Below, piece after piece: positions 1 to 8,275 of a DNA stretch of 64,000 nucleotides. Within the stretch, counting starts at the first letter, position 1; the number at the start of each line of letters is the position of its first letter. The notes below the pieces were generated by a model. The model ran no database searches, was not told the origin of the DNA, and saw nothing but the letters and a program-made list of their open reading frames with translations. The position numbers and the translations under genes were made by a program. Source of the DNA: JBOGOC01 sp050747525 (lineage in GTDB: Bacteria; Acidobacteriota; Polarisedimenticolia; JACPZX01; DASXTC01); the NCBI GenBank assembly GCA_050747525.1, contig JBOGOC010000066.1, positions 62,001 through 126,000 on the forward strand, read 5' to 3'.

Positions 1-3000
1 CGTCGCCAGAATGGGCTCAACGGTCATCTGGCGGGCCGCCAGCCCGGTGATCCTGTAGATGCCCGAGCCCTTGATGCCGCTCATGTTGAGCAGGATGACC
101 TGCCCGATGGCGAACCCGGCCGGACCCCAGTCGCCGGTCCCCCGTGTGAGGGTCACGGGCGGGCCGACCGCGACCGTGAGCGTGTTGGCCGCCGAGGCGA
201 AGAAGACCGGACCCTGGGTCGCCGGACTCCTCAGCCGGAACACACCGCCGTCGCTCCCTTCCAGAAGCGACCCATCACCGGCGGCGACGATGACGCGGGA
301 ATCGGGATGAGGATGCGTCAGTGCGGCCGGTCCGCCCTGCAGGAGATCCCACTGGCCGGCCGCCTCGCTCCACCAGAAGAGGTGGACCCCCGAGTCGCCG
401 CCCACGAACACGTTGCCGGCAGCGTCGGCGTAGAAACTTAGGTTGTTGTTGCCCTGGCTGCCCGGGTTGGGCTGCGGCTGGATCGTCGTGGGCGTGGCAT
501 ATCCGGCCCCACCCAGCGGGTTGGGAGACTGGCTCCCGATCAGAGTCCAGTTGGCTCCCAGGTCCGTGGAACGGAAGGCCCCCATGAAGCGGTCATTCTG
601 GTGGCCGACCAGGGCGGCATAGATGATGTTGGGCGGATCACCGGGATTCTTGATTCCGGGCTGGATGGCGAGCACGATGCGCCCGGCACCCGCGGCCGCC
701 TCGCCGGACCCGTTGTCGGCGGCGCCGTCGCCGTCGTTGTCGAGCGTGTCCGCATTGCGGGTCAGGCCGTTGTTGACCTGGGTCCAGGAATCTCCGCCGT
801 TGTCCGTGCGGTAGACGCCGCCGCCACGGATGGCTGCATAGAAGCGGTTGGGGTCGGTGGGATCGGCCGCCATGGAGGTGGCCCCCTTCTCGGGGAGCCC
901 GCTCACCCGGGTGACCACGATCTGGCCCGAGCCGTTGCGCGCCATCTCGAAGACGCCCCCCTTGCGGACCACGTCACCGTCGTCATCCAGCTTGTCGAGA
1001 GCGCCGACCAGGACGACCGGGGCGCCGTTCTCCATGAGGGTGGTGGGGATCACCGAGGTGATCCTCAACCCGGCGAGCTCAAGGGCGCCGAATATCGCCC
1101 AGTTGCGGCCCCCGTCCATGGAGCGAAGCACTCCGATGGCCACGCCGCCGCGCAGGGCATCGTGGCCGGAGTTGCTGAAGCTTCCGGTTCCGGCGTAGAT
1201 GACCAGGTCATCGACCGGCGTATTGGCGGTCACCGCGGAGCCAAAGGCATCGAAGTGACCGATGGCCAGGGCGCCAATCGACAGGGAGGGGAGCTGGTCG
1301 GTCAGCGGCTCCCAGGAGGCCCCCGCGTCCAGGCTGCGCCACACACCGCCGTTCACCGAGCCCGCGAAGATGATCGAGGGATTGAAGGGGTGGACCGCGA
1401 TGGCGTGGATGGCGCCCGAGATGATGCTGTCCGGATAGACCTGGGTGTTCCTCTCCTTGGTGGAGGTGCCGGGTCCCTGCTCGATCCAGGGGGGGAGCCC
1501 CGCCAGCTCGAGGAAGGTCACATCGCCGGTGTAGGCGGCGAAGGTCAGTCCGGTCGCCGAGATCACGGCCCTCTCGATCGGGTCGACGAATGTGATGTGG
1601 TAGCCGCCCGAATTCCGCTCCAGCTCCGTGTTGGTGATCGTCAGGGCGGAGTAATGGGCGGCGACCAGGGTGTCGGTCCCCGCGTCTCCCTGGATCGACA
1701 CGCTCGCCCCCGGCAGGAACAGCGCCGGGTCGAGCGACTCGATGGCGAAAGTGTCATCCCCGTTCCCACCCTCGATCCGCATGCTGAACGGGATGACCAT
1801 CTCGACCGAGGGGCCCAGGTTGTCCTCGGAAACGATCAGCACCCGGCCGGGCTTGTCCGCCGTGCTCACCCGCAGCCGATCCGCGGAGGCGGTCCCGATG
1901 TAGTTGGAGAAGATGGCATCCAGCTCGGAGACCAGCCGCTCGAGTCCGGAGTGAGCCGTTGCGTTGCCGTCGCGGGTCACGGTGATCGAGCCGGAGATGG
2001 TCGATGCCGTGAAATTGACGATCACGGCCGAGCCCCGGAGGGTCATGGTGTCAATGCCCGCTCCGGCGGCGATCGGGATCAGGGTGGCGCCGTCGTTCAG
2101 GATGAAGCTGTCGTTCCCCGACCCCGCCGTGATGCTCGTGATCCCGTTGTGGGTTCCGTTGCTCGCCGCCGACCCCGCGACCGTGACATCGCCGTTCGCC
2201 AGGATCGTGATCGTCAGAGGGCCGGCTTCGCCCGACAGGTCCAGGGCCACGAAGCCGCTGACCGGGTCGGCCGACCTGACGGCCGTCTGCCACCAGCCTG
2301 AGGCCTCTTCATCGAAGCCGACGAGACCGCTGGAGGCGGTTACTTCATTTTTTGGGGCTTGATCATCGAGCGCGAATCTGTGTCCTGCAGGGAGGACATC
2401 GGACATCACCCCGCGATGCGGGGAGTTGGAGTCTTCGTGGTCGTATCCGAGGACGTGGCCGACCTCGTGGAGGAGGACGGACAGCAGATCCATCCGCCCA
2501 TCCGCGATCCCACCGTGGGTCGCCGCCAGGCCACCATCGACTCCCCTGTTTCCGAACTCGGAGTTGTCGAGCGGGGTGGGATCCACGAACCATCCACGAC
2601 CCGCGGCCGTGCGATCCAGGGTGATCGTCAGCCCGTGGGCCGAGCCGACCGCTGCGCCGGGCAGGTCCGAAATCTGGAAGCGGATGGAGCGGAGCCGATC
2701 CAGCGACTCGGCGTCCAAACCCAGAGAACGCCAGAGGTTGATGGCCGCGGCCACCGCTTCACGGAGATCCTGCTCTTGAAGCAACACAAGCCCTGCATCG
2801 GGATTCACTCCCAAAGAGGGCTGATTCGACCCGTTCGCGCCCTGGCGATCTTCGTTGCTTGCGTCGGCGCGGGACGCGTCGGCGGTCGGGGGCCCGCGGG
2901 CGAGGGAGTCATCAAGGATCATGCGAGGACCCGGTGTCCCCGGCTCCGGCGCATTCGGAATTTCAGATTCGGTTCGCATGTCGGAGGGAGCCCACGCGAC

Positions 3001-3714
3001 CACGCGCTGGGCTTCGACCTGACCGACGACCTGCTCTGCGATCTCTTGGATGGGACCAGCCGGGGCCGAGCCGCCGCCGGGCTGATCCGGCGTCAGATTC
3101 TCTGACACCGGCCCGGAGGAGGCGGCGCCGGGATCGGCGGACTCGAGCGACGTCGAGACGCCGCCGTGGTCGCCTGTCGCCGACTGCCTCGAGGCATCGA
3201 TCGACCCCTCACCGGACTCGGCGGAGATCCCATCACTCGAAACGTGGACGCGATCCATTCCGGATGGGTCCGAGCCGGACACCTCGACGTTCAGGATCGG
3301 GGAGCGTGCTTCGTTGCCGGCCGAGGTCTCAGTGCCGACCAGCAGCCAGTCGCCGGCGACGTCGGACCTGGAGGCCTCGTCGACCCCCTCGACCTGCCAG
3401 TCGGCCGCGCCAATCTGTGAGCGCGACGACCCACTGCGACCTTCAAAAGTTGTGGCCTCCGATCCGAGCGCCGACCACCCCCGCTCCAGCCGCGACGAGG
3501 CCGTGTCGAGGGTCCCGATCAGGGCCGAGCTGTCGTCAGAGGAAGGCTCGTGAAGCCGATTCGAAAGGGCCTGAGTGATCGGGTCAGCCGACAGGAGGAT
3601 GCGAGGCTCGAGCGCATCGAGGACGAAGTTCCGAGGCTGGTCGGCGCGTGACCTGTCGGAGGTCGGCCGCGTCGTTCCAGCCCAGCGCGTGTGTCCCTTC
3701 GAGCGACTCTTCAC
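1..3714 (-). CDS. LEPR-XLL giant secreted protein with metzincin site and BNR-type propeller (3' end outside window)
   Basis: An open minus-strand frame runs from about 3714 off the left edge (about 1238 codons visible). Near the N-terminus it encodes FVLDALEPRILLSAD (LEPR at about residues 35-38), the LEPR-XLL signature found at the start of very long repetitive exported proteins. A zinc site HEVGHVLGYDH at residues 416-426, followed by a GVM Met-turn-like motif, fits a metzincin/matrixin-type protease. Next come short glycine/aspartate-rich beta segments (GSGNDSF, GGNGDDTF), then sialidase/sortilin-like blades with Asp-box motifs (SLDAGASW, SMDGGRNW, TDNGGDSW, STDLGANW). At the window edge there is one copy of the GSW-DGF-like repeat also seen in the giant protein at 48.6-64 kb. 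GTG at 3714, preceded by a weak GGGGA, is a tentative start; the frame has a stop at 3826-3828. I infer that it is exported, possibly by the locus at 39.9-48.5 kb. Confidence 0.85.
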   Translation of the reverse strand, partial: MKSRSKGHTRWAGTTRPTSDRSRADQPRNFVLDALEPRILLSADPITQALSNRLHEPSSDDSSALIGTLDTASSRLERGWSALGSEATTFEGRSGSSRSQIGAADWQVEGVDEASRSDVAGDWLLVGTETSAGNEARSPILNVEVSGSDPSGMDRVHVSSDGISAESGEGSIDASRQSATGDHGGVSTSLESADPGAASSGPVSENLTPDQPGGGSAPAGPIQEIAEQVVGQVEAQRVVAWAPSDMRTESEIPNAPEPGTPGPRMILDDSLARGPPTADASRADASNEDRQGANGSNQPSLGVNPDAGLVLLQEQDLREAVAAAINLWRSLGLDAESLDRLRSIRFQISDLPGAAVGSAHGLTITLDRTAAGRGWFVDPTPLDNSEFGNRGVDGGLAATHGGIADGRMDLLSVLLHEVGHVLGYDHEDSNSPHRGVMSDVLPAGHRFALDDQAPKNEVTASSGLVGFDEEASGWWQTAVRSADPVSGFVALDLSGEAGPLTITILANGDVTVAGSAASNGTHNGITSITAGSGNDSFILNDGATLIPIAAGAGIDTMTLRGSAVIVNFTASTISGSITVTRDGNATAHSGLERLVSELDAIFSNYIGTASADRLRVSTADKPGRVLIVSEDNLGPSVEMVIPFSMRIEGGNGDDTFAIESLDPALFLPGASVSIQGDAGTDTLVAAHYSALTITNTELERNSGGYHITFVDPIERAVISATGLTFAAYTGDVTFLELAGLPPWIEQGPGTSTKERNTQVYPDSIISGAIHAIAVHPFNPSIIFAGSVNGGVWRSLDAGASWEPLTDQLPSLSIGALAIGHFDAFGSAVTANTPVDDLVIYAGTGSFSNSGHDALRGGVAIGVLRSMDGGRNWAIFGALELAGLRITSVIPTTLMENGAPVVLVGALDKLDDDGDVVRKGGVFEMARNGSGQIVVTRVSGLPEKGATSMAADPTDPNRFYAAIRGGGVYRTDNGGDSWTQVNNGLTRNADTLDNDGDGAADNGSGEAAAGAGRIVLAIQPGIKNPGDPPNIIYAALVGHQNDRFMGAFRSTDLGANWTLIGSQSPNPLGGAGYATPTTIQPQPNPGSQGNNNLSFYADAAGNVFVGGDSGVHLFWWSEAAGQWDLLQGGPAALTHPHPDSRVIVAAGDGSLLEGSDGGVFRLRSPATQGPVFFASAANTLTVAVGPPVTLTRGTGDWGPAGFAIGQVILLNMSGIKGSGIYRITGLAARQMTVEPILAT

Positions 3715-3872
3715 TCGTCCCCACAGGAGGCGAAAGTGCCTGCCTCTTGTCCACCCCAGGTTTTGACTCGTGTGGCGCTGAAGAAGTGCACCCCGCCACA
3801 AATAACGGCAGGGTGTCCGATGCTTTTACCTTGGTTAACGGGATGAGTCAAGAAAAAAACGACAATCATTCA

Positions 3873-4373
3873 TTATCGAGGGGCGGCATCCGGTCGGAAC
3901 ATGGTGACGAGAAAACCGCCGAGCGCGGCCAGGAAGATTCCGACAACGAAGGGCCACCTCACCACCAGCCCGCTCCCCCGCTTGAGCCACATGGTGGTCA
4001 CCGCGTTCACAATGGGGGCCCCCGCGAAGACGATCGACATCACCACGCTGGGCGCTCCCCGCGCGCCGAAGGCGAGCAGCACCGTGAAGGCACCTGCCGC
4101 ACCGGCCAGCCCGGCAGCCAGTGACCAGGCCACCCCCCGCCCGGCGAACTGCATGGGGGCCCCGGCGGACACGAGCATGGCGAGCGGTGCCAGGACCGCC
4201 GCGAGGAAGTAGGCCACGCCGACGAACAGGAAGGCACGGTAGCGGCCATGCACGGGATCGGCCATCGAGACCTGACCCTGATGCAGGAGCACGCCGTACA
4301 GACCCCAGGTCACCACCGTGGCCAGGGCGAACCCCAGCCACCCAAGACCGCTTCCATCGCCTGCTGCGGGCAT
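3873..4373 (-). CDS. EamA/DMT-like small integral membrane protein
   Basis: A 166-residue protein that is almost entirely hydrophobic, with about five membrane segments. The content and the C-terminal GIFLAALGGFLV helix resemble half of an EamA (drug/metabolite transporter) permease. The family usually has ten helices in two EamA units, so this is a single-unit protein or a half transporter that may dimerise. The start ATG at 4373 follows a strong Shine-Dalgarno (GGAGGTGA). It lies upstream of, and in the same direction as, the LEPR-XLL gene, about 160 bases away. The substrate is unknown. Confidence 0.75.
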   Translation of the reverse strand: MPAAGDGSGLGWLGFALATVVTWGLYGVLLHQGQVSMADPVHGRYRAFLFVGVAYFLAAVLAPLAMLVSAGAPMQFAGRGVAWSLAAGLAGAAGAFTVLLAFGARGAPSVVMSIVFAGAPIVNAVTTMWLKRGSGLVVRWPFVVGIFLAALGGFLVTMFRPDAAPR

Positions 4374-4476
4374 GCCTCACCTCCACGAAGGTCGCACAGC
4401 TTAACACCCTGCCCCTCCCTGCTGGACGCCGCATGCCCGCTGTCGTAGGCTGCGCCATCGCATAGAGGAGCTTTCG

Positions 4477-5715
4477 ATGAGCCGACGTCATGTCCCGTTC
4501 CTGGTCCTTCTCCTGGTGATGGCTGCACTGATGTCCGCCGGTCGCGCGGCCGACTGGCCTCAGTGGCGCGGGCCCAACCGCGACGGCGTGGCGGCCGGCG
4601 TCGGGCTGCCGGCGAAGTGGCCCGAGAAGCTCACCAGGCGCTGGTCGGTTCCCGTGGGAGAGGGCCACGCCACCCCGGTCCTGTCCGGCGATCGTGTCCT
4701 GGTGCACAGCCGCGAAGGGGACAACGAGGCGGCGCGCTCCCTGAAGCTGGCCGACGGCTCGACCGTGTGGACCCGCAGCTGGCCCGTCCCCTACCAGATG
4801 CACTCTGCGGCGACCGGGCACGGCAAGGGGCCCAAGTCGTCCCCGGCCTTCATCGGCGGCACCTTCTACACGCTCAGCATCAATGGAACCTTGAACGCCC
4901 TGGACCCCGATACCGGCCAGATCCGGTGGACCCGCGAGATGTCGTCCCGCTACAAGGCCACCTCACCCCTGTTCGGCGTGGCGGCCTCGCCGGCCGTCGA
5001 CGGCGGGCTGATCGTGGCCCCGTTCGGCGGCCACCACGACGGAACGCTCGCCGCCCTCGACGTGAAGACGGGCGAGCAGAAATGGGGGCTCGACGGGGAT
5101 GGGCCCGGCTACGCGTCGCCCATCATCGCCGAGCTGGCAGGTGTGAAGCAGGTGATCACACAGACCGACCAGCGCGTGGTGGGGGTGGAGGCGGCCACGG
5201 GGAAGCTTCTCTGGAGCGTGCCCATCACCACTCCCTACGACCAGAACTCGGTCACGCCCGTGGTGGCCGGAGACCTGCTGCTGATCTCGGGGCTCGAGTA
5301 TGGCCTGCGCGCCTTCGCCATCGAGCGCGCGGGCGACAAGATGGCCGCCCGGGAGGTCTGGGCCAGCAAGGAGGCCTCCCTCTACATGAGCAGCCCGGTG
5401 CTGACCGGGGGGCGCCTGTTCGGCTTCACTCACAACAAGAAGGGGCAGCTGGTGTGCGTCGACCCCAAGACCGGGGCGACCATCTGGGCGGGGCCGGACA
5501 GCCTCGGCGACTACGCCGCGCTGGTGGCGGCCGGCCCGGTCGTGATGGCGCTCACCGAAGGGGCCGAGCTCATCGTCATGTCCTCCAGCACGCCGGCCTA
5601 CTCGGAGCTGGCCCGCTACAAGGTGGCCGACTCGCCCACATGGGCCCACCCGGTGCCGACGACGGACGGCGTTCTCATCAAGGACAGGACCAACCTGACG
5701 CTGTGGACCTGGTGA
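4477..5715 (+). CDS. Secreted PQQ-type beta-propeller protein
   Basis: A 412-residue protein with a clear Sec signal peptide (hydrophobic stretch to about residue 25, ending GRAA). The motif WPQWRGPNRDGV follows, which commonly opens BamB-like/PQQ propeller proteins. Repeated blade motifs follow (DPDTGQIRWT, DVKTGEQKWG, AATGKLLWS, DPKTGATIW), the tryptophan-docking pattern of quinoprotein propellers. No catalytic dehydrogenase residues or heme site are apparent, so an enzymatic role is not supported; it is probably a periplasmic or surface propeller. GAGGAG sits about seven bases before the ATG. It is followed in the same direction by a paralogue (5793-7028), suggesting a tandem duplication. 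Confidence 0.9.
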   Translation: MSRRHVPFLVLLLVMAALMSAGRAADWPQWRGPNRDGVAAGVGLPAKWPEKLTRRWSVPVGEGHATPVLSGDRVLVHSREGDNEAARSLKLADGSTVWTRSWPVPYQMHSAATGHGKGPKSSPAFIGGTFYTLSINGTLNALDPDTGQIRWTREMSSRYKATSPLFGVAASPAVDGGLIVAPFGGHHDGTLAALDVKTGEQKWGLDGDGPGYASPIIAELAGVKQVITQTDQRVVGVEAATGKLLWSVPITTPYDQNSVTPVVAGDLLLISGLEYGLRAFAIERAGDKMAAREVWASKEASLYMSSPVLTGGRLFGFTHNKKGQLVCVDPKTGATIWAGPDSLGDYAALVAAGPVVMALTEGAELIVMSSSTPAYSELARYKVADSPTWAHPVPTTDGVLIKDRTNLTLWTW

Positions 5716-5792
5716 GCCTGAAACACCCGGCGTTTCCATTCGTACGGAAGGCTCGTCCGGCCTCGTTCCATCATCCCGCCCGGGGGGCAAAC

Positions 5793-7028
5793 ATGCTGCG
5801 CGGCACCACCTTGGTCAGGCTCTGCTCGTTCGTCATTCTCCTGCTGGCACCGGCGGCGTATGCCACAGCCGGCCCGGCCGTCTCCTGGCCGCAGTACCGC
5901 GGCCCCAACAGAGACGGCGTGTCGACGGAGACCGGGCTTCTGCGGGAATGGCCGGCCCAGGGTCCAGCGATCGTCTGGCGGCGACCGATGGGGAGCGGCT
6001 TCTCGGGAGTGGCCGCGGTGGGCGACCGCATCTAGATGCACGCGGACTCCAATGACGAGCTGGCCGCCTGCCTGGAAGCGGGCACGGGAAAGACCCTGTG
6101 GGAGACCTCTCTCGGCGCCCGGTTCGTGGAGGAGTTCGGCGACGGACCGCGTGCGACCCCCGTGGTGGACGGCGACCTCGTGTTCACGCTCAGCTCGCGC
6201 GGGAAGCTCTTCGCGCTGAAGTCGTCGGACGGCTCCAAGGCATGGGAGGTGGATCTGGTGGGCACCTTCGGGGGCCGCGTCCCCATGCGCGGGTTCGCTT
6301 CGACGCCTCTGGTGGTGGGCGACCTGGTGATCGTCGAGGGCGGGGGGACCGAAGGAAAGGCCTTCCAGGCCCTCGACCGGAAGACGGGAAGCACGCGCTG
6401 GACGTCCCAGGACGGCGGCGCCGGCTACGCCTCGGGCATCACGGCCACAGTCAACGGGGTGCGCCAGCAGGTGTTCGTGCGCGGGGGAGGACGCGGGTTC
6501 GTGGCGTTCGACGAGTCCGGCAAGGTGCTCTGGCAGCACGCCTCGCAGGCGGGGTCGATCGCCATGCCCCTCTTCGTTCCGCCGAACCGCTTCTTCGCGT
6601 CCTCGGGCGGAGATGTCGGAGCGGTGCTCATCGAAGTGACGGATCAGGGCGGGACCGCGGCCCCCCGCGAGGTCTGGTCGAGCCGGTCCATGAAGAACGA
6701 TTTCAACTCCTCGGTGCTGGTGGGCGACCACATCTACGGGTTCGACAACGCCACGCTTCGATGCGTGAAGGCCGCCACCGGCGAGCCAGTCTGGCTGCAT
6801 CGGGGGTTCGGCAAGGGCTCGCTCATCGCGGCCGACGGCCTCCTGTTCATCCTGGGCGACCAGGGAGTGATCGCCCTGGCCGACGCCTCACCTGAAGGAT
6901 ACCGCGAGAGGGGCAGGTTCCAGGCCCTCAACAGCAAGAGCTGGACGTCTCCAACACTGGCGGGAGGGCGGCTCTATCTTCGGAACCTCGAAGAGATGGT
7001 CAGCCTGAACGTGAAGGCGGGATCATGA
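5793..7028 (+). pseudogene. PQQ-type beta-propeller gene interrupted by an in-frame amber codon
   Basis: The frame starting at ATG 5793 gives a signal peptide (ending ATAGPAVS), then WPQYRGPNRDGVSTETG, the same opening as the upstream paralogue. It reads to GVAAVGDRI, where TAG occupies 6033-6035, and continues in the same frame with MHADSNDELAACLEAGTGK and several more blades to the stop at 7026-7028. The paralogous logic (VGDRIY...) suggests the TAG replaced a tyrosine codon (TAC or TAT) by one change. The remaining 330 codons are intact and blade-like (ATGEPVWLH, DRKTGSTRW). Real nonsense mutation, sequencing error and amber readthrough cannot be separated here. The end overlaps the next gene by ATGA. 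Confidence 0.8.
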
Positions 7029-8226
7029 GACGGGCCGGGTGGATCGCAGCGGCCGCGCTGGGAGCTGCCTCCTGTCTGGCCGGGATCCCCGCACACGCCG
7101 CCGCCTCTGCGGACACGGGCTCGATTCTGTCCCGCCACGCCCAGGCCCGTGGAGGCAAGGACGCCTGGAAGGTGGTGACCTCCCTCGAGGTGACCGGGAC
7201 GCAGATCTCGTTCAGCGTCCCCAACCCGTTCACGCTGCAGCGGCAGCGCCCCAACCTCCATCGCTTCGAGCAGACGCAGCTGAAGCGTCCCGTCATCGAA
7301 GTCTTCGACGGAAGCCACGCATGGTGGATCAACGGGCTGATGGGGACCGAATGGCCTCTGGCGGCCCCCGAGCCCGCCGCCGGCTTCATCGCACGCGATG
7401 CGGCGTTCGACACGCCGCTGCTCGGCCACCCGGAGAACGGGGCGAAGGTGACCGCATTCGGGCCCGAGGACTTCGAGGGGCAGCCCGCCTGGCGCCTCGA
7501 GGTCGAGCTGAAGGGCGGGGGGAAAGAGACCTGGTACCTGGATCCCGCCACCGGGCTTGAGATTGCGCGCGTCGCCACGACCTCGGACTTCGGGGAGATC
7601 GTGGAGAAACGCTGGTACTTCTCGGACTTCCGCAAGGCCGGATCGCTGGTCCTCCCCCATCGCATCGAGACGGAGTACGGCAGCCGCAACGAAGTGCTCG
7701 AGGTGAAGGAGGTGCGGGTCAATCCGGCGATCGATTCGGCCAGGTTCACCCAGCCCTTGCCCGAAGGGATGGACGTTCTGGCGGGCCTGGCGGGCGACTG
7801 GAACATGACCATCGAGACGCGCGCATTTCCGCGTGCCCCCTGGCAGCCACATCAGGCCTCGTCGGTGATCAAGACACGGCTCGCGAACGGATTGCTCGAG
7901 GAATCGTACAGCCACGTCGACCAGGGCCAGGCCATCGATGTCCTGAGGACCTGGTCCTACGATCGGTTCCACAAGACCTACCGTGTGACGCAGGCCGACT
8001 CCATCGCCTTCCAGCAGATCGTCCTGCAGGGAGAGATGAAAGAGGGCCGCCTCGTCCTGTCGAACGAGACCACCGGCACGTCGTGAAGACCCCCGACGAG
8101 GAGATCCTGACGCGCCTGGTCGTGCACGACATCCAGGCGGAGAGCTTCCAGATGGAGCGCGAGACCTCGCGCGACGGCGGGAAGACCTGGGTCCCCGAAG
8201 AAAAGATCACATACAAGAAACGCTGA
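7025..8226 (+). pseudogene. Secreted LolA/DUF1579-like protein, frameshifted near its C-terminus
   Basis: The frame opens with a signal peptide (MRRAGWIAAAALGAASCLAG, then AHAAAS). A LolA-like lipoprotein-sorting fold pattern follows (ILSRHAQARGGKDAWK, ETWYLDPATGLEI), then a second region (about residue 255 onward) resembling lipocalin-like DUF1579 proteins (LAGDWNMTIE). The first frame stops at 8084-8086. The next frame continues without a stop from about 8083 to TGA 8224-8226 and encodes the expected tail (ESFQMERETSRDGGKTW, KITYKKR). A one-base deletion around 8080-8083 explains this. The start overlaps the stop of the upstream propeller (ATGA), indicating translational coupling. The ligand is unknown. 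Confidence 0.75.
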
Positions 8227-8246
8227 GACCGATTCCGGTGTAGAGT

Positions 8247-8275
8247 GGCCGGACCCGCCGCGGGAGGGTCCGGCC
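8247..8275 (+). promoter_or_regulatory. 10-bp perfect hairpin abutting the subtilase start codon
   Basis: GGCCGGACCC (8247-8256) pairs perfectly with GGGTCCGGCC (8266-8275) around a nine-base loop GCCGCGGGA. The 3' arm ends directly against the ATG at 8276. The only plausible Shine-Dalgarno (GGGAGGG) spans the loop and 3' stem, so a folded mRNA would hide it. It could instead be a terminator stem for the preceding gene, but no T-tract follows. Confidence 0.6.

Noticed and set aside
601..2301. Long open frame on the plus strand
   Set aside because: Antisense to the LEPR-XLL gene; composition is Gly/Arg/Asp/His low-complexity and no motif is present.
8084..8226. Programmed frameshift in the DUF1579-like gene
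   Set aside because: No slippery heptamer or downstream stem seen; a simple indel explains it.
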